Below are positions 14,428-22,354 of a DNA stretch of 24,824 bases, piece by piece (within the stretch, counting starts at the first letter, position 1; each line of letters starts with the position of its first letter). This DNA is from DATEHQ01 sp035279525 (GTDB lineage Bacteria > Chloroflexota > Dormibacteria > Dormibacterales > Dormibacteraceae). The notes under the pieces were generated by a model. It was not told the DNA's origin, made no database searches, and saw only the letters and a list, made by a program, of their open reading frames with translations. Both the position numbers and the translations under genes were made by a program. The stretch spans positions 1 through 24,824 of the forward strand of contig DATEHQ010000014.1 of assembly GCA_035279525.1 (NCBI GenBank). The letters run 5' to 3'.

Positions 14428-15843
14428 TCAAGAGACCGTGCGGCCTCCTATCAATGCGCCGGACCGGATGGGTGGAGGAAACGCGGCGGAGTACGCCTCC
14501 GCCAGGGTCCGGACCTCGACCGTTTCGAGGCCGGGATGCCGTCCGGCTTTGCCGCCGGCCGGAATGAAAGCGCGCGTCAGTCCGTGCCGGGCAGCCTCTT
14601 GCAGGCGGCGCTCCAGCTGACCCACGCGGCGCACCTCGCCCGCCAATCCCAGCTCACCTATCACGACCAGGCCGTCCGGCAGTGGCCTGTTGTTCTGGTT
14701 GCTGAGGATCGACAGCGCGAGACCGAGGTCGGCGGCCGGTTCCGTGACACGGATACCGCCCGCCACGTTGACGAAGACGTCGGAGTTTCCAAACTTCAGG
14801 TTCAGACGCTTTTCGATCACCGCCAGGATCATGTGCAGGCGGTTGACGTCCGTGCCGTTGGCGATCCGGCGGACCATCGCGTTCTGCGTCACGTTGACGA
14901 GGCTCTGGATCTCGACCAGCAGCGGCCGGGTTCCCTCGAGGGCGGCGACGACAGCCGTCCCGGGCGAGGCGATGGCGGCCTCTCCGAGCAGCGCCGCCGA
15001 GGGATCGGGGACCTCTTCGAGACCCGACTCACCCATGGCGAAGACACCGATCTCCTCGGACGATCCGAAGCGGTTTTTCATGGCGCGCAGGATCCTGAGC
15101 TCCTGCCGGCGGTCGCCTTCCAGGTACAGCACCGTGTCAACGATATGCTCCAGGACCCTGGGTCCGGCTATCGAACCGTCTTTGGTCACGTGGCCTACCA
15201 GGAAGATGGGGACGCCGATCTCCTTGGCCAGGCGCATGAGTCGCCCGGCCGACTCCCGAACCTGGGTCACGCTCCCCGCGCTGCCCTCGAAGCCGGTGTC
15301 GATCACGGTCTGGATCGAGTCGACGATCGCCAGCTCGGGCGATTCCTCTCGGATGGCCTCGCAGATCGCGTCGAGGTCGTTCTCGGCCAGGAGCAGGATC
15401 GAAGGCTTCATCGCGCCGAGACGCTCCGCCCGCATCCGGACCTGCTGCCCCGATTCCTCCCCGGAGACGTAGAGGACCTTCCTCGCGGGCGCGGCGGCGA
15501 CCTGGGCCGCGGCGTGCATGAGGAGTGTCGACTTGCCCACGCCGGGCTCGCCGCCGATCAGGACCAGGCTGCCGGGCACGATCCCACCGCCGAGCACCCG
15601 GTTGAGCTCCTGCCAGGCCAGCTCGCGGCGGGGAGCTCCGCCGGCGTCGATCTCGCTGAGCGGCACCGCGCGCGCGGCCTCGAGTGGCCGGGGCGGCTGC
15701 CGGCCGGCGGCCGGCTTGCGGACCTGGAATTCCTGCAGCGTGTTCCAGGCCTGGCAGTGCGGGCACTGGCCGGCCCAGCGGAGGCTTTCGCCACCGCACT
15801 CGGTGCAAACGAAGGTGATGCTGGTCTTGGTGGTCTTGGGCAT
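14428..15843 (-). CDS. radA: DNA repair protein RadA (Sms)
   Basis: A 471-residue RadA with all expected parts: an N-terminal zinc finger (C13, C16, C27, C30), the Walker A GGEPGVGKST (97-106), Walker B LAIVDS (171-176), the RadA-specific KNRFG (256-260) and a C-terminal Lon-like domain ending in the LIGGRTVS tail. RadA is a RecA-like ATPase and DnaB-type helicase that promotes branch migration in recombinational repair. It begins with ATG at 15843 and is the first gene of the minus-strand run to cysS. In Bacillus disA follows radA; here the YacL-like gene follows directly. Confidence 0.98.
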   Translation of the reverse strand: MPKTTKTSITFVCTECGGESLRWAGQCPHCQAWNTLQEFQVRKPAAGRQPPRPLEAARAVPLSEIDAGGAPRRELAWQELNRVLGGGIVPGSLVLIGGEPGVGKSTLLMHAAAQVAAAPARKVLYVSGEESGQQVRMRAERLGAMKPSILLLAENDLDAICEAIREESPELAIVDSIQTVIDTGFEGSAGSVTQVRESAGRLMRLAKEIGVPIFLVGHVTKDGSIAGPRVLEHIVDTVLYLEGDRRQELRILRAMKNRFGSSEEIGVFAMGESGLEEVPDPSAALLGEAAIASPGTAVVAALEGTRPLLVEIQSLVNVTQNAMVRRIANGTDVNRLHMILAVIEKRLNLKFGNSDVFVNVAGGIRVTEPAADLGLALSILSNQNNRPLPDGLVVIGELGLAGEVRRVGQLERRLQEAARHGLTRAFIPAGGKAGRHPGLETVEVRTLAEAYSAAFPPPIRSGALIGGRTVS

Positions 15844-16128
15844 GGCTGTTCAAGGGTCGTGGTGTGCCGCGCCGGCCGCCGGCATCGGGCCCCCGGGCTG
15901 ACTACTTTCCCACCCATGGTCATCGTTTACAAGTCACCGCGTAGCCTTTTAACAGGCGGGGCGTTATCTCCTTGAGTGTCTGGACGCCGCCCTGTCTACC
16001 CCCGGGGTGGCGTCACCTCATAGCGCCAGCTTCGAAACCCGAGCGCCCCGCGAACCTGCCGGCACACCCGTCGCCGGGCCCTCCCCACCTCCGGGCCGGT
16101 CCCTCCCCCGACCGGCACGCCGCCCCCG

Positions 16129-16157
16129 ACACTAGACCGCAAAAAAGCCGCGGTCAA
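16129..16157 (-). promoter_or_regulatory. Housekeeping-sigma-type promoter facing radA (copy A)
   Basis: TTGACC (16157-16152), a 17-bp spacer containing six T residues, and TAGTGT (16134-16129) on the minus strand. Predicted start is near 16122. The spacing is optimal and the -35 differs from TTGACA by one base. The next gene in this direction is radA. Confidence 0.65.
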
Positions 16158-16176
16158 CCCAGACCGTTAAGGCGGC
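16147..16176 (+). promoter_or_regulatory. Hairpin just upstream of the PLP-enzyme start, overlapping the minus-strand -35
   Basis: GCCGCGGTC (16147-16155) can pair with GACC (16162-16165) and GCGGC (16172-16176), leaving loop AACCCA and a bulge GTTAA. Read on the minus strand the same stem is followed by six T residues, like a terminator, but there is no upstream minus-strand gene. A TATCGT (16177-16182) nine bases before the GTG at 16192 could be the -10 of a nearly leaderless plus-strand transcript. Confidence 0.35.
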
Positions 16177-16191
16177 TATCGTTCGGCGTCA

Positions 16192-17142
16192 GTGGACGCC
16201 AGCATCTCCGTCGAGCGCATCGAGGAGGCCGCCCGCCTGATCGATCCCGTCTTCCTCGACACCCCGCAGTTCGACTGCGAGCCGCTCAGCCGCCGCCTCC
16301 ACGTGGACGTCGTGCTGAAGGTGGAGTGCGTCAACCCGATCCGTTCCTTCAAAGGCCGCGGCACCGACTACCTGCTCCATCGCCTGGAGCCCGACACCAC
16401 GTCCCTCGTCTGCGCTTCCGCCGGAAATTTCGGCCAGGGCATGGCGCACGCATGCCGGCGCGCCGGGCGCAGGCTCACCGTTTTCGCCGCCACCACCGCC
16501 AGCCCGATCAAGGTCGAGCGCATGCGCGACCTCGGCGCCGAGGTGCTGCTCGACGGCGCTGACTTCGACGAGGCGAAGGCGGCCGCGATGCGCCACGCCA
16601 ACGAGCATGGCGCCCGATACGTCGAGGACGGGTTGCTCGGCCCTATCGCCGAAGGCGCCGGCACCATCGCGCGCGAGCTGACGAACGCCACGGGGCCACT
16701 CGACGAGATCTTCGTGCCCCTGGGCAATGGCTCTCTCATCAATGGCATGGGCACGTGGCTCCGGGCTCACTCGCCATCGACGCGCGTCATCGCCGTCGCT
16801 TCGAGGGCGGCTCCGGCGATGCAGCTCTCATGGGAATCAAGAACGCCCGTGACCGCTCCGAGCACCACCATCGCCGATGGCATCGCCGTCCGCGTGCCGG
16901 TGCCCGAGGCGCTCGAGCTGATGCGAGGCACGGTGGATGAGGTGATGCTGATCAGCGACGACGAGATGGTCGCCGCGATGCGAATGCTGTTCGCGGACGC
17001 GGGCGTGGTCGTAGAGCCGGCGGGGGCGGCCGGCCTGGCGGCCATCGCGCAGCGCAAGGGCGATCTCGCGGGGCGTCGTGTCGCGACACCTCTTACCGGC
17101 GGCAACCTGACCGAGCAGCAGATCCGGACCTGGATCCTCTGA
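16192..17142 (+). CDS. Fold-type II PLP enzyme, threonine/serine dehydratase-like
   Basis: A 316-residue PLP enzyme of the threonine dehydratase family without a C-terminal ACT domain, so it resembles the short catabolic or serine-racemase type. Key parts are RSFKGRGTDY (51-60, Schiff-base lysine K54), CASAGNFGQG (74-83, which cradles the substrate), EPAGAAGLAA (275-284) and LTGGN (301-305, PLP nitrogen contact). The phosphate loop normally written GGGGLxxG is PLGNGSLINGMG (176-187), an unusual version that leaves the exact reaction uncertain. The GTG start was chosen because similarity begins right after it; no ribosome binding site is visible. Its 3' end is seven bases from the convergent RDD gene. 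Confidence 0.9.
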   Translation: MDASISVERIEEAARLIDPVFLDTPQFDCEPLSRRLHVDVVLKVECVNPIRSFKGRGTDYLLHRLEPDTTSLVCASAGNFGQGMAHACRRAGRRLTVFAATTASPIKVERMRDLGAEVLLDGADFDEAKAAAMRHANEHGARYVEDGLLGPIAEGAGTIARELTNATGPLDEIFVPLGNGSLINGMGTWLRAHSPSTRVIAVASRAAPAMQLSWESRTPVTAPSTTIADGIAVRVPVPEALELMRGTVDEVMLISDDEMVAAMRMLFADAGVVVEPAGAAGLAAIAQRKGDLAGRRVATPLTGGNLTEQQIRTWIL

Positions 17143-17149
17143 CGAGCGG

Positions 17150-17941
17150 CTACTGACGCTCCAGGTCGGCCAGGTAATCGAGCGCCGCCAGGGGCCCCGA
17201 CGACACGAACACGTCAGGCAGCGAGGCCCGCAGGCTCGGCTGCACGCTTGCCGCGAGCTGAGCCCGCAGCTCGAGCGGGAGCTCGGGGCGGCGCCGGCCG
17301 TACGCGGTAACAAACCTGCGCAGCTCCGGGTCCAGTCCGCGGAGGAAGACCTCCGCCGCCGTCGCCGGGGCGGCGTACGCAGCCGGCAAGGGTTGTGGCG
17401 CGGACCAGCCCGGAGCCTGTCCCGGATTTGGCCTGGCACCGGGGAGCTGCCAGAGGGCCACGGAGTCGGAATCCTTGACCACGAGCGTGCCCGCCGCCAT
17501 GTCGCCGAGGCGCTTGCCCTTGCCGTTGATGAAGAGCGCGACGATGCCGATGCCGTAGCCGTACGGCAGGAAGTCGACGATGCGCACGATGTTGCGAATC
17601 GCGGCTTGTGCGAAGGTCAGCGGCTCGCCGCGGTCGCCGACGGCGCGAAGCCGGAACACCTTCTTGCCCACCGTCTGGCCTGACCAGAAGGCCTCGCACA
17701 CCCAGAAGTAGCCAAAGATCACGACGAAGCCTCCGATGGTCAGGACGAGGCTTGCGACCGTGGCGGCGTCGGCGATCAGAAACGCCAACGCGAAGAGCCC
17801 GATCCCGATGAGGATCGCCGCCACGATCAGCAGGTCGAGCAGCTGGGCGATGGCTCGCGTCCCGATTCCCGCGACCTGGTATTCGAAAGAGACACGCTCC
17901 GGCGTCGCGATCACGAGCTCGCTGTCCGGAAGTGGCTCCAT
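17150..17941 (-). CDS. RDD-domain membrane protein
   Basis: A 263-residue integral membrane protein. The RDD domain covers about 20-160, with R29 and D36 in GIGTRAIAQLLDLL (25-38), helices at about 36-57 and 63-84, the loop GQTVGKKVFRLR (88-99), a third helix near 120-138 and GKRLGDMAAGTLVV (142-155, D147). The C-terminal 100 residues are soluble and Pro/Ala-rich. RDD proteins are proposed transport-related or structural membrane proteins of mostly unknown role. It diverges from the SpoIIM-like gene with only 18 bp between the starts, and the pair flanks DUF58-MoxR as in the mycobacterial moxR2 region. Confidence 0.93.
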   Translation of the reverse strand: MEPLPDSELVIATPERVSFEYQVAGIGTRAIAQLLDLLIVAAILIGIGLFALAFLIADAATVASLVLTIGGFVVIFGYFWVCEAFWSGQTVGKKVFRLRAVGDRGEPLTFAQAAIRNIVRIVDFLPYGYGIGIVALFINGKGKRLGDMAAGTLVVKDSDSVALWQLPGARPNPGQAPGWSAPQPLPAAYAAPATAAEVFLRGLDPELRRFVTAYGRRRPELPLELRAQLAASVQPSLRASLPDVFVSSGPLAALDYLADLERQ

Positions 17942-17947
17942 CTCGGC

Positions 17948-17953
17948 TATTTT
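17948..17953 (+). promoter_or_regulatory. Candidate -10 box for a leaderless SpoIIM-like mRNA
   Basis: TATTTT ends six bases before the GTG at 17960, so the mRNA could begin at the start codon. On the minus strand the overlapping GAAAAT lies seven bases before the RDD ATG (17941). The whole divergent control region is 18 bp, so both promoters must use this stretch and adjacent coding DNA. Confidence 0.45.
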
Positions 17954-17959
17954 CCTTCT

Positions 17960-19000
17960 GTGAGGGCTGAGGATTTCGTGGGGCTGCGAAGGTATGACTG
18001 GAACCGGCTCGAGGATCTCCTCGCGCGGGCGGGGGGTTCAGGCCCGTCACGCCTCGCACCTGCCCAGGTGCTCACGATGGCGGCGCTCTACCGCCGCGCG
18101 ACAGCCGACCTCGCTCGCGCGCAGCGCGACTGGCCGGACGAGCCCGTGGAGCGCTACCTCAACGGTCTCGTCGCCCGAGGTCATGGCATCGTCTACCGGC
18201 ACGGCGGCAATGTGCGGCAGAGGGTGGTGCGCTTCTACACGCAAACCCTTCCGCGGACGTATCGCGAGTCGTGGCCGTACGTGGTCGCATCGGCCGCGCT
18301 GCTTTTCGTGCCTGCGCTGATCACGTTCATCGTCGTGCTGGCCAATCCTGATGCCGCGTATTCGATCGCGTCACCAGACCTGATCAACCAGGTCCATCAC
18401 CACCAGCTTTGGACCCAGATTCCACCCGACGAGCGGGTTGCGATCGCGGGCGTGATCATGACCAACAACATCTGGGTCACGATGCTGGCCTTTGCGTTCG
18501 GCGTCCTGTTCGCGATCCCCGTGATCTATGTGCTGATCTCCAACGGGATCTCACTCGGCGGGCTGTTCGGACTGACCCAGGCGTTCGGGCTCGGCGGAGG
18601 ACTTTTCGATTTCGTCATCGCGCATGGCGTGCTCGAGCTGTCGATCGTCATCGCCGAGGGCGCCGGCGGCCTGATGCTGGGATGGGCTCTGATCTCGCCG
18701 GGCAACCGAAGGCGCGGCGACGCCCTGGTGATCGCCGCTCGACGCGCGTTCATCCTCCTCCTGGGGCTGTCACCGCTGCTCGTCGTGGCCGGCACCATCG
18801 AGGGCAACATCTCGCCGTCCGATGCGCCCTTCGCGCTCAAGCTCGCGATCGGGCTGATCACGGGCACCCTCTTCTATTCGTACCTGCTGCTGGTCGGCCG
18901 GCCCAAGGTCAGGCAGTCAGAGAAGGGCCCGCTCCTTCAGCTCCAGGTACCGCTCGACGAGCGCCGGCGACAGGTTGCCGGCGACCACGTCCAGGCCTAG
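17960..19000 (+). CDS. SpoIIM-like (stage II sporulation protein M family) membrane protein
   Basis: A 346-residue protein of the SpoIIM/DUF95 family. A soluble N-terminus of about 105 residues begins with FVGLRRYDWNRLEDLLARA (6-24), typical of the actinobacterial-type members. Several membrane helices follow, with the conserved NNIWVTMLAFAFGV (about 173-186) and a HGVLELSIVIAEGAGG segment (about 230-245). In sporulating bacteria SpoIIM works in engulfment, but non-sporulating lineages keep it beside MoxR and DUF58, so no sporulation role is implied. Start GTG at 17960 fits a leaderless mRNA. Its last 84 bp overlap the DUF58 gene tail to tail. Confidence 0.92.
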   Translation: MRAEDFVGLRRYDWNRLEDLLARAGGSGPSRLAPAQVLTMAALYRRATADLARAQRDWPDEPVERYLNGLVARGHGIVYRHGGNVRQRVVRFYTQTLPRTYRESWPYVVASAALLFVPALITFIVVLANPDAAYSIASPDLINQVHHHQLWTQIPPDERVAIAGVIMTNNIWVTMLAFAFGVLFAIPVIYVLISNGISLGGLFGLTQAFGLGGGLFDFVIAHGVLELSIVIAEGAGGLMLGWALISPGNRRRGDALVIAARRAFILLLGLSPLLVVAGTIEGNISPSDAPFALKLAIGLITGTLFYSYLLLVGRPKVRQSEKGPLLQLQVPLDERRRQVAGDHVQA

Positions 19001-20239
19001 CACGCCGCCGCGGCGCAGAAGCTCGAAGCTTTCGCGCCGGCTGGCCACGAACTGCTCGGCGGCCGCCCATTCGTAGGCTCGCGAAGAGGTGTCGATCGGG
19101 GCGTCGCGCGCGCCGATCACCGCCGGATCCGACATCGCGACGACCAGGACCAGGTGCTTGGCGGCGAGCCGCAGGCAGTGTGCGACCAGCTCCTTCGAGG
19201 CCTCGGTATCCTGCACGTCGGTCAGCAGCACCACCATCGAGCGCCGGCCGAGGCGCAGCGCCAGGTGCGTCATGGCGTGGCCGAAGTCGGGTTCGACGTA
19301 CTCGGCCTTGATCGCATAGAGGGCTTCCGTCAGCCGCCTCAGCTGCGTCATCCCCCGCTCCGGCTTGATGAAGCCGGTGACCCGGTCGTCGAATGTCATC
19401 AGCCCGATGCGGTCGCCGTACGCCTGCGCCACCCAGGCCAGCATGAGCGCGGCGTTGATCGCGTGGTCGAGCTTGTCGAGCTCGCCCGCGGGTGCCGTCA
19501 TCAGCCGGCCGCAGTCGAGCGCGATCATCACCTGCTGTCCCCGCTCGGCCTCCATCTCGGCCACCACGGGATGGTCGCGGCGCGCGGTGGCTGCCCAGCT
19601 GACCCTTCGCACGTCATCGCCGCGCACGTAGTCCCGCAGCCCGGCGAACGCTGTCGACGCGCCGGGCGGGCGCGCTCGCCGCAAACCAGCCATGGCGCGC
19701 AGTCCTCGCCGCAGGCTCAGCTGGATGCGCTTGATCGCCACGATGTTCGGAAACACCGCTACAGGATGTGGAGCGGGCAGCCGGACCTGGCGCCGGAACC
19801 AGCCCCTGTCGCGCCAGACCTGGAGGTCGACCGAGCCAAAGCGGAACTCGCCTCGCCGTGGTGAGGTCGTCCGATAGGTGACCTGCAGGCGCCCATTGCG
19901 GTCGAATCGAGCGACGAGCTCGCGCGGCTGGGGCCGCAGCTCCGCCGGCGCGTGGTCGGCCACCCTCGCACGAAGGCCGGCGGCCGCAGGGTTGGCAACG
20001 TCGACAGTGATCTCTTCGCGCTCGCCGAGCGAGAACGGTTCGGGCATCGCGCGCCGGACCGCGAATCCCGACCGCGGCGGAAGCAGCGCCGTGTCGCGCA
20101 CGACCACGAGCAGGAGCCCGACGTTGTACACGACGGCGACGAAACCGAGCAGCTGAGAGATTGCCGACAGCGCGATCAGCGCCGCGCCGATCGCGACCGC
20201 CCACAACAACCGTGGCTGCGGCGCCAGTCCGCGGATCAC
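18917..20239 (-). CDS. DUF58-domain protein (VWA-like, MoxR partner)
   Basis: A 440-residue protein with two N-terminal membrane helices (about 10-50), a beta-rich middle region, and the DUF58 signature FAGLRDYVRGDDVRRVSWAA (about 218-237). A von Willebrand A-like fold follows, with VMIALDCGRLM and VVLLTDV. DUF58 proteins are usually encoded next to MoxR AAA+ ATPases, which are thought to act on them or with them as chaperones for envelope or metal-cofactor complexes. The GTG at 20239 lies seven bases after the moxR stop. The 3' end overlaps the SpoIIM-like gene by 84 bp in antisense. Confidence 0.93.
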   Translation of the reverse strand: MIRGLAPQPRLLWAVAIGAALIALSAISQLLGFVAVVYNVGLLLVVVRDTALLPPRSGFAVRRAMPEPFSLGEREEITVDVANPAAAGLRARVADHAPAELRPQPRELVARFDRNGRLQVTYRTTSPRRGEFRFGSVDLQVWRDRGWFRRQVRLPAPHPVAVFPNIVAIKRIQLSLRRGLRAMAGLRRARPPGASTAFAGLRDYVRGDDVRRVSWAATARRDHPVVAEMEAERGQQVMIALDCGRLMTAPAGELDKLDHAINAALMLAWVAQAYGDRIGLMTFDDRVTGFIKPERGMTQLRRLTEALYAIKAEYVEPDFGHAMTHLALRLGRRSMVVLLTDVQDTEASKELVAHCLRLAAKHLVLVVAMSDPAVIGARDAPIDTSSRAYEWAAAEQFVASRRESFELLRRGGVLGLDVVAGNLSPALVERYLELKERALL

Positions 20240-20246
20240 GCCTGGT

Positions 20247-21208
<962 letters not shown>

Positions 21209-21212
<4 letters not shown>

Positions 21213-22354
21213 GACCCGGCACCGCCGGGGTGCCCGCGCCTGGCTGCCTCAGAAACCGGATGGGCGATGCGATGCAGCCGCCGTGCCGCCTCGAGCATGC
21301 CGGATTCGCTCGCGGCGGACTGGTGGAGGTTGCCCTCTGCCTCGGCGAGCTCGGCGGCCAGCTGTGGTGAGCGCACCCAGAGAGCATTCCAGAACTGCTC
21401 GCGCGGCTGCACCGGCAGGCCGGCGCGCGATGCGACGGCGCGCTCGGTCGCGGTGGCGAGCATGCCCAGGGTGACCGCGCGAGCGCTGGACCGCCGCAGC
21501 AGCCTGCCGACGGCGACCGACCACTCGACGTCGGAGCGCGGAGTCTCGAGCGGGCGCTGGATCAGCGGTCCAAACGATCGCCCGCGCAGGAAGAGACCGA
21601 CGAAGATGGCGATCAGCAGCCAGAGCAGCGCCGCGCCCCAGGCTGTGGTGATCCAGGCTTGGGGAGCGAAGTCGCTGACGATGAGCCCGTGGTGATACTC
21701 ATCGAAACCGACGCGGGCATTGGGACCACCGAATGAGAGCAGGTCGGCGAGCAGCTTTCCGTTGTCGGCCTTGTCGAGGTAGCCGTTGCAGAGCGGCAGC
21801 GGGTCTGCCATCACGATGACGGTTCCCGAGCCGACGTGTTCGAGATACGCGCTGACCGATCCGTCCGTGGCGCGCAGGATCGGCACCTGGCGGCTGCCCG
21901 GGTCCAGTGGGTCGACCAGCGCCTCCCCCTGGACCTGGTCGACGCCGCTGAAAATGGGGTTGGCGGTCTGCGTTCCGCCGGGTGCCAGCGCGCCCAACCG
22001 TGTCACTCCGAAGGCGTTGTCGAGCTCTGGGTCGCCCTGCTCCGAGGCGTAGATCAGCAACCCGCCGGCACGCACCCAGTCGAGCAACCGCCCCGCGTCC
22101 GCGGAGGTGTACGGGCTGGTCGGAGTGAATACGAACATGATGTCGAGCGCGTCGGCCGGCGGGAAGGTCCCCGCGACCTGCTCGGTCGGATGACCCATCG
22201 CCGCGGAGAAGAGGCGCGCCGCCGACGTCCCATCCGCGGCGTCACTGCTCGAGCTGTGGTCTGGGGAGCTCTGATGAGGCTGCAGCACGTAGGCAAGGCC
22301 CGCGAGCAGGAGCACCGCGACGGCCGCAATCACCCATCCGCGCGTCCCTCTCAT
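21209..22354 (-). CDS. DUF4350-like membrane-anchored protein
   Basis: A 381-residue protein with an N-terminal membrane anchor (WVIAAVAVLLLAGLAYVL, 7-24) and a second helix near 245-270 (WGAALLWLLIAIFVGLFL). The stretch between them would be extracytoplasmic and resembles the DUF4350 fold (DIMFVFTPTSPYTSADAGRL, then LLDWVRAGGLLIYAS). The C-terminal third is cytoplasmic and helical. The call rests on these features and on its place directly before moxR. The start ATG at 22354 overlaps the stop of the previous gene (ATGA), and translation from there gives a clean anchor sequence. Confidence 0.85.

Larger units (their letters stand above)
16024..16181 (-). repeat. Promoter-leader element, copy A
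   Basis: This copy resembles 24599-24723 over its full length apart from an insertion of about 35 bp. On the minus strand the order is CGATAGCC, TTAACGGTCTGGG, TTGACC, a T-rich 17-bp spacer, TAGTGT, a G-rich leader, then GGGTTTCGAAGCTGGCG. The last block matches copy B at 15 of 17 positions. The leader can fold as GCCGGTC-GGGGGAGG-GACCGGC (16116-16095) or, exclusively of that, GGCCC-11 nt-GGGCC (16097-16077) exposing GGAGG. It faces radA 280 bp away. Confidence 0.7.
15844..16191. other. 348-bp intergenic stretch between radA and the PLP-enzyme gene
   Basis: The genes on either side diverge. I see no convincing small gene here. The right part (16024-16181) is the promoter-leader element described separately. 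The left part (15844-16023) would be the rest of a long radA 5' leader if transcription starts at that promoter. It contains GC-rich palindromes (GCCGGCCGCCGGC near 15871) and a short AT-richer stretch at 15926-15952, but no second clear promoter. Confidence 0.6.

Noticed and set aside
15938..15960. Third copy of the promoter-leader element on the plus strand (CGTAGCCTTTTAACAGGC)
   Set aside because: Only the CGTAG and TTAACAG pieces match; there is no TTGACC, no T-run and no G-rich leader after it.
16135..16176. Intrinsic terminator on the minus strand (GC stem followed by six T residues)
   Set aside because: There is no minus-strand gene upstream to terminate, copy B keeps the T-run but not the stem, and the T-run lies inside an exact 17-bp promoter spacer.
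17144..17161. Bidirectional terminator between the PLP-enzyme and RDD genes (GAGCG/CGCTC)
   Set aside because: The 5-bp stem has an 8-nt loop and no T-run on either side; too weak to call.
17960..19000. Evidence for sporulation from the SpoIIM-like gene
   Set aside because: This family is common beside MoxR/DUF58 in non-sporulating bacteria, and no other sporulation gene is in the window.
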